A DNA stretch of 64,000 nucleotides from contig NZ_BBZJ01000020.1 of the NCBI RefSeq assembly GCF_001417775.1, positions 124,001 through 188,000 on the forward strand, read 5' to 3'. Below, piece after piece: positions 34,257 to 46,322 of this stretch (the first letter of the stretch is position 1; every line of letters starts with the position of its first letter). This stretch comes from Streptomyces sp. TP-A0356. GTDB taxonomy: Bacteria > Actinomycetota > Actinomycetes > Streptomycetales > Streptomycetaceae. The notes beneath the pieces are model-generated. The model was given only the letters and a program-made list of their open reading frames with translations. It did not search any database and was not told the DNA's origin. The position numbers and the translations under genes were made by a program.

Positions 34257-34928
34257 TCAGAGGGTCGAGCGCAGCCACTGCTCCACCGACGCGATGTGCA
34301 CGGTGGCCCACGAACGGGCCGCCTCCGCGTCGCGGTCGCGCAGCGCGCCGAGGATCGCCCGGTGCTCGCGCAGGGTGCGGCCGACCGCGTCCTGTTGGGT
34401 CAGGCCGCGCCAGATCCGGGCCCGGGTGGTGGGTCCGGACAGCCCGTCGAGCAGGGAGCACAGCACCGAGTTGCCGGAACTCTGCACGATGCCACGGTGG
34501 AACTCCAGATCGCAGGCGACCAGCTCCTCCACCGACGGTTCAGGACCCAGCCCGTCCAACTGGGCCGTCAGCCCGTCCAGTTGCCGGTCGCTGATCCGGG
34601 AGGCCGCCATGCCCGTCGCGGCCGGCTCCAGGATGCGCCGCACGGCGAGGAACTCCAGCACGGTGTCGTCGCGGTGGAAGTCCACGACGAAACTCAGCGC
34701 CTCCAGCAGGAGCTGGGGGTCGAGGCTGGTGACATACGTCCCGTCGCCCTGCCGAACGTCCAGGATGCGGATCAGCGACAGGGCACGCACCGCCTCGCGC
34801 AGGGAGTTGCGGGACAGCCCGAGCTCGGCGGCGAGTTCGCTCTCCCTGGGCAGTCGATCGCCGGGACGCAGCGCGCCGGAGACGATCATTCCCTTGATCT
34901 TCTCGATCGCCTCGTCGGTGACTGCCAT
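34257..34928 (-). CDS. FadR/GntR-family transcriptional regulator
   Basis: A 223-residue regulator with an N-terminal winged helix (LRPGDRLPRESELAAELGLSRNSLREAV) and a C-terminal helical FCD ligand domain (CDLEFHRGIVQSSGNSVL). AGGAGGG precedes ATG. A 15-base palindrome lies 20-34 bases upstream and is probably its own operator. The next genes on the same strand upstream are a decayed amidohydrolase and a nucleoside phosphorylase, possible targets. The effector is unknown. Confidence 0.85.
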   Translation of the reverse strand: MAVTDEAIEKIKGMIVSGALRPGDRLPRESELAAELGLSRNSLREAVRALSLIRILDVRQGDGTYVTSLDPQLLLEALSFVVDFHRDDTVLEFLAVRRILEPAATGMAASRISDRQLDGLTAQLDGLGPEPSVEELVACDLEFHRGIVQSSGNSVLCSLLDGLSGPTTRARIWRGLTQQDAVGRTLREHRAILGALRDRDAEAARSWATVHIASVEQWLRSTL

Positions 34929-34947
34929 GGCGGCCCTCCTGCTGCTC

Positions 34948-34962
34948 AGACATCCGATGTCT
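34948..34962. promoter_or_regulatory. Palindromic operator of the FadR-type regulator
   Basis: AGACATCCGATGTCT is a perfect 7-1-7 palindrome, 20 bases upstream of the regulator ATG. CATAAT (34968-34973 on the minus strand) just upstream could be the -10 box, placing the operator across the transcription start. Autoregulation is inferred. Confidence 0.6.
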
Positions 34963-35011
34963 CAGCCCATTATGGGGTTCAGTGGGCTGAACGGGTGCGG
35001 GAATCCCGATG

Positions 35012-35392
35012 TCAGCCCGGGAAACCGTCCCCGAACGCGCTCGTGGGCCCGCCCGTGTCATGGGCTCGGGCCAGGGCCTCCGACTCCGCCACCGCCGCCG
35101 CCTGGTCGAGCGTCGTCAACACCCGCTCCCGCATCAGGATCCGGCCGTCGACGAGCGTGTCCGGCACCTTCCCCCGGGTACGCCGCGTACGCGAGCGTGG
35201 ACCACACGTCGTGCCCTCCGCGTCGATGTCCTCGTCCGCCGTGTACCGGGGCCGCGGCGCCGCCGCCGGGCCCTCCGCCGGGTTCCCCCCCCCGTCGCGG
35301 ACGGCGACGGCCCCGTCCGATACGACGGTTCCGGCGTCGTCGACCGTCAGGACGTCACCGCCGTGAACCAGCAGATCGATGCGCTGCCTCAC
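35012..35392 (-). pseudogene. Decayed amidohydrolase (internal deletion and frameshift)
   Basis: The open frame starts RQRIDLLVHGGDVLTVDDAG, the N-terminal strand region of metal-dependent amidohydrolases (guanine or 8-oxoguanine deaminase type). It jumps after about residue 60 to the family's C-terminal region, KVPDTLVDGRILMRERVLTT. The segment between, at about 35170-35215, reads HDVWSTLAYAAYP in another frame. So there has been a large deletion with two frame changes, one near a run of five C at 35171. It is 126 codons long against about 450 for intact enzymes, and all metal-binding motifs are gone. The GTG start overlaps the phosphorylase stop by four bases, a relic of operon coupling. 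Confidence 0.8.
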
Positions 35393-36141
35393 GCGGCGTG
35401 CTCCTCCGCCAGCAGCCGCAGCGCCTCCAGGGAGACCACCGCACCGCGCCGCACGCCCCGGGCGACGACGTCCCGGTGCGGGTCGTACCCGCCCGTGGCC
35501 TGCTCGTCGACGAGTTCGTCGGCGTTGGCGCCGTCCACGACGAGCACACCCCCGGCGACCAGGCCGCGCAGCGAGGCGGTCACCAGCAGCGCGGACAGCT
35601 CCATCTCGATCGCCGCGAGACCCGCCCCGTCGTACGCGTTCAGCGGGATCAGTCCGGGCTGGAAGGCCGCCCGGGTCCACACGATCCCCCGGTGGTGCGC
35701 CGCGCCCGCCTCGCGGGCCGCGCGCTGGAGGGCGAAGACCGCCTCGGGCGCGGCCACGGCGGGGTACTCGGGCGGCAGCAACTGCTGGGTGACACCGTCG
35801 TCGCGCACGGCCGCCTCGGCGATCACCAGGTCGCCGTCGCCGATCTCCGGCTTCATCGCGCCCGCCGTGCCGAAGCGCAGAAGCGTGCGGACCCCCGCGT
35901 CCGCCAGTTCCTGGAAGAGCAGGATCGCGCCCGGCGCGCCCACCCCGTGCGAGGCCACCGTCACCGGCAGGCCCTCCCAGCTGCCGCTGAACACCCGGTA
36001 CTCCCGGTGGTGGGAGACCTCCGCGGCACCCTGGAGCAGCGCGGCGACGGCCGCCGCGCGCGCCGGGTCACCGACCACGACGGCGCGCGGGGGCAGTCCC
36101 GTGCGGGGGATGCGGGTGACGGGCGACAGGTCCTGCGTCAT
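35389..36141 (-). CDS. Nucleoside phosphorylase (uridine phosphorylase-like, PNP_UDP_1)
   Basis: A 250-residue enzyme of the nucleoside phosphorylase superfamily. It has the phosphate-binding VVVGDPARA near the N-terminus, VASHGVGAPGA, the base-binding RFGTAGAMKPEIGDGDLVI, and the ribose-binding IEMELSALL. These fit a uridine or related pyrimidine/purine phosphorylase splitting nucleosides with phosphate. ATG was chosen at the family start. It was once coupled to the amidohydrolase that is now a pseudogene, suggesting an earlier nucleoside/base salvage pair. The base specificity is not clear. Confidence 0.85.
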   Translation of the reverse strand: MTQDLSPVTRIPRTGLPPRAVVVGDPARAAAVAALLQGAAEVSHHREYRVFSGSWEGLPVTVASHGVGAPGAILLFQELADAGVRTLLRFGTAGAMKPEIGDGDLVIAEAAVRDDGVTQQLLPPEYPAVAAPEAVFALQRAAREAGAAHHRGIVWTRAAFQPGLIPLNAYDGAGLAAIEMELSALLVTASLRGLVAGGVLVVDGANADELVDEQATGGYDPHRDVVARGVRRGAVVSLEALRLLAEEHAA

Positions 36142-36293
36142 GAGGCGGACTCCAGTGGGTCGGATACGGCGACGGGGGCGAACCGCCGTCAGGCAGAACC
36201 GTACGCAGCTCGAAGTCCCCTGCCTCCGCGCCCTTCCCGATGACCAACTCGACCCGGCCCCGCGAGATCTGGTCCGGCGTCGCGTACACGAAA

Positions 36294-36320
36294 GGGGCGG
36301 CTTCCCGCGGAAGCCGCCCC
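36294..36320 (-). terminator. Terminator of the glycerol operon
   Basis: A perfect ten-base-pair stem (36294-36303 with 36311-36320), loop of seven, followed on the minus strand by TTTCG. It lies 16 bases beyond the glpD stop. Confidence 0.82.
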
Positions 36321-36336
36321 TTCGACCCGGTGGGTG

Positions 36337-37944
36337 CTACTTCTTGTCGAGCAGGTCCTGCACCTTGCCGCGCACCTCGTCCGTGGCGAGCCCGCGGATC
36401 GTCAGGGTGGTACGGCGGCGCAGCACGTCGTCCGCCGTCTCGGCCCACTCGTGGTCCCGGGCGTAGACGACCTGCGCCCAGATCTCCGGGGCGTCCGGGT
36501 GGACGCGCTCGCCCAGCTGCGGGTCCTCGTTGGCCAGCCGTGCGATGTCGAAGGCCAGCGAGCCGTAGTGGGTCGCCAGGTGCTTGGCGGTGTCGGGCGC
36601 CATGCGCGGGCCGGGCGCCGGGCCGTCCACGACCAGGCGGTGGGCGATCGCGCGCGGGTTGGCGATGCCCGGCAGCGGCAGCCTCTTCGGCAGCGAGGCG
36701 ATCGGCTCGAAGTCGTCGCCGAGCGGGCGGCCCGGCAGCGACTCCAGCTTCTGCATGACCGTACGGCCGATGTGCCGGAAGGTGGTCCACTTGCCGCCCG
36801 CGACGGACAGCATGCCGCCCCTGCCCTCGGTGACGACGGTCTCCCGCTTGGCCTTGGCGGTGTCGCCGGGGCCGCCCGGCAGCACCCGCAGACCGGCGAA
36901 GGCGTAGGTGATCAGTTCCCGCCGCAGCTGCTGGTCGCGGACCGAGAACGCGGCCTCGTCGAGGATCTGGGCGGTGTCCTTCTCGTTGACCGCGACCTCG
37001 GCCGGGTCGCCCTCGTACTCCTCGTCGGTGGTGCCGAGCAGAAGCATGTCCTCCCAGGGGAGGGCGAAGGTGATGCGGTACTTGTCGATCGGCGTCGCCA
37101 GCGCCGCCCGCCAGGGGGAGGTGCGCTTGAGCACCAGGTGCACACCCTTGGACAGGCGTATGGAGGGCGCCGCGTTCGGGTCCTCCAGCCGGCGCAGGTG
37201 GTCCACCCACGGCCCGGTCGCGTTCAGCACCAGCCGCGCGTCGACGCCGAACTCGTCACCGGAGAGCCGGTCCTTCAGCTCGGCACCGGTGACCCGGCCC
37301 CGGGTGAAGCGCAGACCGGTGACCTCGGCGTGGTTCAGGACGGCCGCGCCCGCCTCGACGGCCGCGCGGACCGTCATCAGCGCCATGCGCGCGTCGTTCA
37401 TCTGGTCGTCGCCGTACACGGCCACGGCCTTGAGGTTCTCGGTGCGCAGCTCCGGCACGTCCTGCTGGGCCTTGGCCGGCGACAGCAGATGGCCCACGCC
37501 GTCACCGAACGCCGACAGCGCGGAGTAGGCGAAGACGCCCGCCCCGAGCTTCGCCGCGCCGTGCGGCCCGCCCTTGTACACGGGGAGGTAGAAGGTGAGC
37601 GGGTTCGCCAGATGGGGGGCCACCTGGCGGGAGACCGCACGGCGCTCGAAGTGGTTCTCCGCCACCAGCTTCACCGCGCCGGTCTGCAGGTAGCGCAGAC
37701 CGCCGTGGAGCAGCTTCGAGGAGGCGGAGGAGGTGGCGCCGGCGAAGTCGCCGGCGTCCACCAGGGCCACCCGCAGGCCCGACTGCGCGGCGTGCCAGGC
37801 CGTGGAGATGCCCAGGATCCCGCCGCCGATCACCAGGAGGTCGTATGTCGCCTTGGACAGCTGCTCCCGGGTCTCGGCGCGGCTCGGGTTGGAGCCGTGG
37901 GCCGGGTGAGTCCCCAGAGCCGGGACACTCTGCAGGGTGGTCAT
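36337..37944 (-). CDS. glpD: Aerobic glycerol-3-phosphate dehydrogenase
   Basis: A 535-residue membrane-associated flavoenzyme that oxidises glycerol-3-phosphate to dihydroxyacetone phosphate and reduces quinone. The FAD site is LLVIGGGILGIS near residue 40, and the family signature GATSSASSKLLHGGLRYL follows. The C-terminal helical domain (about 390-535) is complete. It is the last gene of the operon, six bases after glpK, and is followed by a strong terminator. Induction by glycerol through GylR is expected. Confidence 0.94.
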   Translation of the reverse strand: MTTLQSVPALGTHPAHGSNPSRAETREQLSKATYDLLVIGGGILGISTAWHAAQSGLRVALVDAGDFAGATSSASSKLLHGGLRYLQTGAVKLVAENHFERRAVSRQVAPHLANPLTFYLPVYKGGPHGAAKLGAGVFAYSALSAFGDGVGHLLSPAKAQQDVPELRTENLKAVAVYGDDQMNDARMALMTVRAAVEAGAAVLNHAEVTGLRFTRGRVTGAELKDRLSGDEFGVDARLVLNATGPWVDHLRRLEDPNAAPSIRLSKGVHLVLKRTSPWRAALATPIDKYRITFALPWEDMLLLGTTDEEYEGDPAEVAVNEKDTAQILDEAAFSVRDQQLRRELITYAFAGLRVLPGGPGDTAKAKRETVVTEGRGGMLSVAGGKWTTFRHIGRTVMQKLESLPGRPLGDDFEPIASLPKRLPLPGIANPRAIAHRLVVDGPAPGPRMAPDTAKHLATHYGSLAFDIARLANEDPQLGERVHPDAPEIWAQVVYARDHEWAETADDVLRRRTTLTIRGLATDEVRGKVQDLLDKK

Positions 37945-37950
37945 TGCGAA

Positions 37951-39489
37951 TTACTCCTCGTCTTCGATCCAGCCCATGGTCCGCTCGACGGCCTTGAGCC
38001 AGCTCTTGTACTCACGGTCGCGGGTCTCCGCGTCCATGTGGGGCGTCCACTCGGCGGCCCGGCGCCAGTTGGCACGCAGGTCGTCGGTGCTGGTCCAGAA
38101 GCCGACGGCGAGACCGGCGGCGTAGGCGGCGCCGAGGCAGGTGGTCTCGGCGACCATCGGGCGCACCACCGGCGCGTCCAGGACGTCCGAGAGCGTCTGC
38201 ATCAGCAGGTTGTTGGAGGTCATGCCGCCGTCGACCTTGAGTGTCGACAGCTCGACGCCCGAGTCCTTGGTCATGGCGTCGGCGACATCGCGGGTCTGCC
38301 AGGCGGTGGCCTCCAGGACGGCGCGCGCGAGGTGCGCCTTGGTGACGTACCGGGTCAGACCGGCGAGCACACCGCGGGCGTCGGAGCGCCAGTACGGGGC
38401 GAACAGACCGGAGAAGGCCGGCACGAAGTAGGCACCGCCGTTGTCCTCGACCGTGAGCGCCAGGGTCTCGATCTCGGCGGCGGTCTTGATCAGGCCCATC
38501 TGGTCGCGCATCCACTGCACCAGGGAGCCGGTGACCGCGATGGAACCCTCCAGGGCGTAGACCGGCTTCTGGTCGCCGATCTGGTAGCCGACCGTGGTCA
38601 GCAGGCCCGAGTAGGAGTTGATGATCTTCTCACCGGTGTTCATCACCATGAAGGTGCCGGTGCCGTAGGTGGACTTGGTCTCGCCCTCGGAGAAGCAGGT
38701 CTGGCCGAACAGGGCCGCCTGCTGGTCGCCGAGCGCGGACGCCACCGGGATGCCGCCGAGCAGGTCGCCGAGGCGTCCGCCGGTGATCTCGCCGTACACC
38801 TCGGCGGAGGAGCGGATCTCCGGCAGCACCGCCTTCGGCACGCCGATGGACTCGCAGATCTTGTCGTCCCACTGCATCGTGTGCAGGTTCATCAGCAGGG
38901 TGCGGGAGGCGTTGGTGACATCGGTGACGTGGTGGCCGCCGTTGACACCGCCGGTCAGGTTCCAGATGACCCAGGTGTCCATGGTGCCGAAGAGGATGTC
39001 GCCCGCCTCGGCGCGCTCGCGCAGGCCCTCGATGTTGTCGAGCAGCCAGCGGGCCTTGGGACCGGCGAAGTAGGAGGCCAGCGGCAGACCGGTCTCGCGG
39101 CGGAAGCGGTCCTGGCCCACGTTGCGGCCGAGTTCCTTGCAGAGCGCGTCGGTACGCGTGTCCTGCCAGACGATGGCGTTGTGGACGGGCTCACCGGTGT
39201 TCTTGTCCCACAGCACGGTGGTCTCGCGCTGGTTGGTGATGCCGATGGCCTTGATGTCGTCCCGGGTGATGCCGGCCTTCTCGATGGCGCCGGAGACGAC
39301 CTCCTGGACGTTGGTCCAGATCTCGGTGGCGTTGTGCTCGACCCAGCCCGGCCTGGGGAAGATCTGCTCGTGCTCCTTCTGGTCGACGGAGACGATGCGG
39401 CCGTCCCGGTCGAAGACGATGCAGCGCGAGGAGGTCGTGCCCTGGTCGATCGCTGCGATGAAGGGGCCGGCGGTGTGTGCGTCGGTCAC
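37951..39489 (-). CDS. glpK: Glycerol kinase
   Basis: A 512-residue FGGY-family kinase making glycerol-3-phosphate. The ATP-site opening is AAIDQGTTSSRCIVFDRDG, with NQRETTVLWDKNTGEP and the KVDGGMTSNNLLMQ signature near the end. Length and motifs are complete. It lies between glpF and glpD on the same strand, 85 bases after glpF. Glycerol diffusing in through GlpF is trapped by this reaction. Confidence 0.95.
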   Translation of the reverse strand: MTDAHTAGPFIAAIDQGTTSSRCIVFDRDGRIVSVDQKEHEQIFPRPGWVEHNATEIWTNVQEVVSGAIEKAGITRDDIKAIGITNQRETTVLWDKNTGEPVHNAIVWQDTRTDALCKELGRNVGQDRFRRETGLPLASYFAGPKARWLLDNIEGLRERAEAGDILFGTMDTWVIWNLTGGVNGGHHVTDVTNASRTLLMNLHTMQWDDKICESIGVPKAVLPEIRSSAEVYGEITGGRLGDLLGGIPVASALGDQQAALFGQTCFSEGETKSTYGTGTFMVMNTGEKIINSYSGLLTTVGYQIGDQKPVYALEGSIAVTGSLVQWMRDQMGLIKTAAEIETLALTVEDNGGAYFVPAFSGLFAPYWRSDARGVLAGLTRYVTKAHLARAVLEATAWQTRDVADAMTKDSGVELSTLKVDGGMTSNNLLMQTLSDVLDAPVVRPMVAETTCLGAAYAAGLAVGFWTSTDDLRANWRRAAEWTPHMDAETRDREYKSWLKAVERTMGWIEDEE

Positions 39490-39574
39490 GGTGTGCTCCT
39501 GAAGTTCCGTGGATAAGAGGGGCGGTCTTTACGGCGCGGTGCTGACAGGCGGTGCCTGGGGAAGCTCAGTGTCC

Positions 39575-40363
39575 TCAAGCAAAGGCGACGTTGTAGATGC
39601 CTGCGGCGATCGCCGCGCCGATCAGCGGACCGGCGACGGGGATCCAGGCGTAGCCCCAGTCGGAACCGCCCTTGTTGGGCAGCGGGAGGAGGGCGTGCAC
39701 GATGCGCGGACCGAGGTCACGGGCCGGGTTGATCGCATAGCCGGTCGGGCCGCCCAGCGAGAGACCGATGGAGACGACCACGAGTGAGGTGATCAGGGCG
39801 CCCAGGGTGCCGAGGCCGTTGCCCTTGTCGTTGAGACCCTGTGTGAGGACCGCCAGCACCAGCACGATGGTGCCGACGATCTCCGTGGCGAGGTTCTGCA
39901 CCGCGTTCCGGATCTCGGGACCGGTGGAGAAGATGCCGAGCACCGGCCCGGCCTGCGCCTCCTGGGCCTCCACGGCCTTGGTGTCCTGCGCCCCGGGGCC
40001 CCCGACGATCTCTCTGTCGGTGAGGTGGGCGTGGAACTGGCCGTAGTAGGCGACCCAGACCAGAGCCGCACCGATCATGGCGCCGAGCAACTGTCCGGCC
40101 CAGTAGACCGGGACGTTGCTCCACTCGCCGCTCTTGATGGCGAGTGCGAGTGTCACGGCCGGGTTGAGGTGGGCACCGGAGAGCGGTGCCGAGGTGTAAA
40201 CCGCCGTCAGGACGGCGAAACCCCACCCGAAGGTGATGGCGAGCCAGCCGGCGTTACGGGCCTTCGAGGCCTTCAGCGTCACGGCGGCGCACACGCCGCC
40301 GCCCAGCAGGATGAGTATGGCGGTACCGATGGTCTCGCCGATGAAGATGTCGGAGCTGGACAC
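39575..40363 (-). CDS. glpF: Glycerol facilitator (MIP/aquaglyceroporin)
   Basis: A 262-residue membrane channel with six helices and both NPA half-helix motifs (LNPAVTL and INPARDLGPR). The arginine after the second NPA, with an Asp following, marks the glycerol-conducting branch. I chose the GTG at 40363, preceded by AAAGGAG; longer in-frame starts would pass through the operator region. It is the first gene of the glpF-glpK-glpD operon, equivalent to gylC in S. coelicolor. Confidence 0.93.
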   Translation of the reverse strand: MSSSDIFIGETIGTAILILLGGGVCAAVTLKASKARNAGWLAITFGWGFAVLTAVYTSAPLSGAHLNPAVTLALAIKSGEWSNVPVYWAGQLLGAMIGAALVWVAYYGQFHAHLTDREIVGGPGAQDTKAVEAQEAQAGPVLGIFSTGPEIRNAVQNLATEIVGTIVLVLAVLTQGLNDKGNGLGTLGALITSLVVVSIGLSLGGPTGYAINPARDLGPRIVHALLPLPNKGGSDWGYAWIPVAGPLIGAAIAAGIYNVAFA

Positions 40364-40819
40364 CCGCGACTCCTTTGTCCTTCGTCCAGGGGAAGGCGAA
40401 CCCCGGGTCCCTCCGGTGGTTCGTGCCCTCGGGGGTGAGAGCGATTGCCGGCCCTTGGCGTTGTCACACTCTAGCGCGTATTGCCGGTAGTTGTTCGACA
40501 ATGCCGACCGATGGACGGGAGTCTCGCTTCCGGTTCGGCGCGTCGTCAAGAGTTCGGTTATCGAATGCAGGATCGTTATTGATCGCTCTGGGTTATCGAT
40601 CTTGTGGCGCGTGCGTCGCGCGTGCTCCCCGCGCCCGAGCAGGCACGTTTCGTGTTCGGGTGCTGATGCGGAGGCGGTGTGCCCCCCGGCGTCGTCACGG
40701 GGCGTCACCCCGGTCGCGGGCACACGAAGGGGCCGGCACGTCGCCGTACCGGCCGATGGCCGTCGGGGGCGGTGTCGAACAGCGCGGTGGGCCGCCCGAT
40801 CCCTCCGGGTGTACGAGGC
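40364..40819 (-). promoter_or_regulatory. Glycerol operon promoter region with GylR-like site
   Basis: A non-coding gap of 456 bases. At 40493-40509 lies GTTCGACAATGCCGACC, matching the gylR palindrome at 15 of 17 positions, and a second half-like site, CCGGCAATACGC on the minus strand, is at about 40475-40488. TAGAGT (40468-40473, minus strand) could be the -10 box just downstream of both. The rest, towards gylR, includes an AT-richer stretch near 40555-40605 with no recognisable gene. Confidence 0.65.
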
Positions 40820-41584
40820 TCAGAACCGCCCGGCGCCCAGGTCCCGCGACACCGCGCGGGCGCAGTCGCGGACCGCCGCGATCAGTTCGGGACGCAGCTC
40901 CCCGTCCTGGCACACACGCTCCACCGCGCCGGTGATGCCCACGGCGCCCACGGGCATCCGCCGCCGGTCGTGGATGGGCGCGGCGACCGAGGCGACGCCG
41001 GTCCACGTCTCCTCGACGTCGGCCGCGTACCCGCGCGCGCGGGTGAGATCGAGGAGGTGCTCGAAGTCCTCCGCCTCGCAGACGGTCCGGTCGGTGAACG
41101 GCTTGCGGTCGGCCTCCAGCACCTCGCTGTGCGCCACCGGGTCGTACGCCGACAGCACCTTGCCGAGGGCCGTGGAGTGCAGCGGCTGCATGGCCCCGAT
41201 CTCCAGGACCTGCCGGCTGTCGTCGGGCCGGAAGACGTGGTGCACGATCAGCACGCCCTGCTGGTGCAGCACCCCCAGATAGACGCTCTCCCCGCTGGAG
41301 CGGGCCAGGTCGTCCGTCCATACCAGGGCGCGCGCCCGCAGCTCGTGCACATCGAGGTAGGTCGTCCCCAGGCGCAGCAGCTCGGCCCCGAGCTGATAGC
41401 GGCCCGAGGCCGCCTCCTGCTCCACGAACCCCTCCTGCTGGAGAGTGCGGAGTATGCCGTGGGCCGTGCCCTTCGCAAGGCCCAGTGACGAGGCGATGTC
41501 CGACAGGCCGAGCCGCCGCTCGCCGCCCGCGAGCAGCCGCAGCATCGCGGCCGCCCGTTCGAGCGACTGGATGTTCCGTGCCAT
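40820..41584 (-). CDS. gylR: Glycerol operon regulator, IclR family
   Basis: A 254-residue IclR-type regulator: a winged helix at 1-65 (GLSDIASSLGLAKGTAHGILRTLQQEGF) and a GAF-like effector domain (about 80-250) with DRRRMPVGAVGITGAVERV. Position directly upstream of glpF-glpK-glpD on the same strand matches the gylR-gylCAB arrangement of S. coelicolor, where GylR represses the operon and itself. Its own promoter holds a perfect 17-base palindrome. The effector is probably glycerol-3-phosphate. Confidence 0.93.
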   Translation of the reverse strand: MARNIQSLERAAAMLRLLAGGERRLGLSDIASSLGLAKGTAHGILRTLQQEGFVEQEAASGRYQLGAELLRLGTTYLDVHELRARALVWTDDLARSSGESVYLGVLHQQGVLIVHHVFRPDDSRQVLEIGAMQPLHSTALGKVLSAYDPVAHSEVLEADRKPFTDRTVCEAEDFEHLLDLTRARGYAADVEETWTGVASVAAPIHDRRRMPVGAVGITGAVERVCQDGELRPELIAAVRDCARAVSRDLGAGRF

Positions 41585-41633
41585 CGCCGTCCTGCCTCCG
41601 TCCTTCGACCGTCCACCGACGCTGTCTACCGCC

Positions 41634-41650
41634 GTTCGGCAATGCCGAAC
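41634..41650. promoter_or_regulatory. GylR operator upstream of gylR
   Basis: GTTCGGCAATGCCGAAC is a perfect odd-centred palindrome, 50-66 bases upstream of gylR. TAGTGT (minus strand, 41648-41653) overlaps its upstream edge and could be the -10 box. A near copy precedes glpF, supporting a shared regulator. Confidence 0.75.
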
Positions 41651-41850
41651 ACTACCGGTCGTCGCCGACCTCCCGCTAATGGGCGGTCGCCATCCGTTCC
41701 ACCGGAATCGCCGCGCCGGTCATATGAGGCACGCCCGTCCGTCCCGTGGACGCCCCTGACCGCACGGCGCGCTCCGGGCTACCCTGGCCGCGTGCGCCTT
41801 CCATGGGAAGCGCAAAGCCGACAGCCGTCGCACTCCAGGGAGCATCTTCC

Positions 41851-45375
<3,525 letters not shown>

Positions 45376-45563
45376 CGCACGCTCACGGGCCGTGGACGGG
45401 GCGCGGAGCGCAGGGGCGGGGCGTACGGGCCGCCACCCGGTCCACTTCGACGTACGGGGCCTCGTGGGTCCGTGTCAGAGCCGCGCCCCGTACGCCCGCG
45501 GGCCGGTGCTTCCGTACCGAGAGGCACTTCGCCCACCGGCGACGTACACTGGTCGGTCCACCG

Positions 45564-45594
45564 CAGGCCGGTTCCCTCCGTGGGAGCCGGCCTG
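45564..45594 (+). promoter_or_regulatory. Leader hairpin before the HAD phosphatase gene
   Basis: A 13-bp stem (45564-45576 with 45582-45594, one wobble) lies between a possible -10 box, TACACT (45545-45550), and the ribosome-binding site. It could be the metH terminator or a structured leader. Confidence 0.5.
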
Positions 45595-45620
45595 GTCGTC
45601 CCCTCAAGGAGGTACGCCGG

Positions 45621-46322
45621 ATGACCACCACGGTCCCCGCGCTCGGAACCCGTACGGCCGAAGGCTCAGCCCTGCAGGCCGTGCTCCTGGACATGGACGG
45701 CACCCTGGTGGACACCGAGGGGTTCTGGTGGGACGTCGAGGTCGAGGTCTTCGCCGCCCTCGGCCATGCGCTCGACGACTCATGGCGCCATGTCGTGGTC
45801 GGCGGCCCCATGACGCGCAGTGCCGGCTTCCTGATCGAGGCCACCGGCGCCGACATCACCCTCGACGAGCTCACCGTGCTGCTCAACGACGGGTTCGAGG
45901 ACCGTATCGACCGCAGACTGCCCCTGATGCCGGGCGCCGCCCGGCTCTTGGCCGAACTGGCGGCGCACGAGATCCCCACCGCCCTGGTGTCCGCGTCGCA
46001 CCGGCGCATCATCGACCGCATCCTGGCCTCGATCGGGCCCCAGTACTTCTCCCTGACCGTCGCGGGCGACGAGGTGGAGCGCACCAAGCCGTTCCCGGAC
46101 CCGTACCTGCTGGCGGCCAAGGGCCTCGACGCGGAACCCACCCGGTGCGCGGTCGTCGAGGACACGGCGACCGGTGTCGCGGCCGCCGAGGCCGCGGGCT
46201 GCCGAGTGGTCGCCGTCCCGTCCGTCGCCCCGATCGCACCCGCCGCCGGCCGCACCGTCGTGACGTCACTGGAAGAGGTCGACCTGCCATTTCTCCAGGG
46301 TTTGATGACGGAAATGCGATAG
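45621..46322 (+). CDS. HAD-superfamily hydrolase (phosphoglycolate phosphatase/beta-PGM-like)
   Basis: A 233-residue HAD hydrolase. Motif I DMDGTLVDTE (nucleophile Asp near 24), motif II serine/threonine in ALVSASH, the lysine in RTKPFPDPY and the acidic motif IV VVEDTATG are all present. An alpha-helical cap sits between motifs I and II, typical of sugar-phosphate phosphatases and mutases. The substrate is unknown. A strong AAGGAGGT precedes ATG. It lies 245 bases after metH, with its own candidate promoter. Confidence 0.85.
   Translation: MTTTVPALGTRTAEGSALQAVLLDMDGTLVDTEGFWWDVEVEVFAALGHALDDSWRHVVVGGPMTRSAGFLIEATGADITLDELTVLLNDGFEDRIDRRLPLMPGAARLLAELAAHEIPTALVSASHRRIIDRILASIGPQYFSLTVAGDEVERTKPFPDPYLLAAKGLDAEPTRCAVVEDTATGVAAAEAAGCRVVAVPSVAPIAPAAGRTVVTSLEEVDLPFLQGLMTEMR

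Noticed and set aside
36334..39516. A 1,060-codon open frame on the plus strand opposite glpD and glpK
   Set aside because: It is antisense to two well-conserved enzymes. Long antisense frames are common at this GC content, and its translation is rich in G, R, H and V without any domain.
41585..41850. Possible cobalamin riboswitch upstream of metH
   Set aside because: I looked for the B12-box-like conserved core in the leader and saw none; the sequence holds the GylR palindrome and little else.
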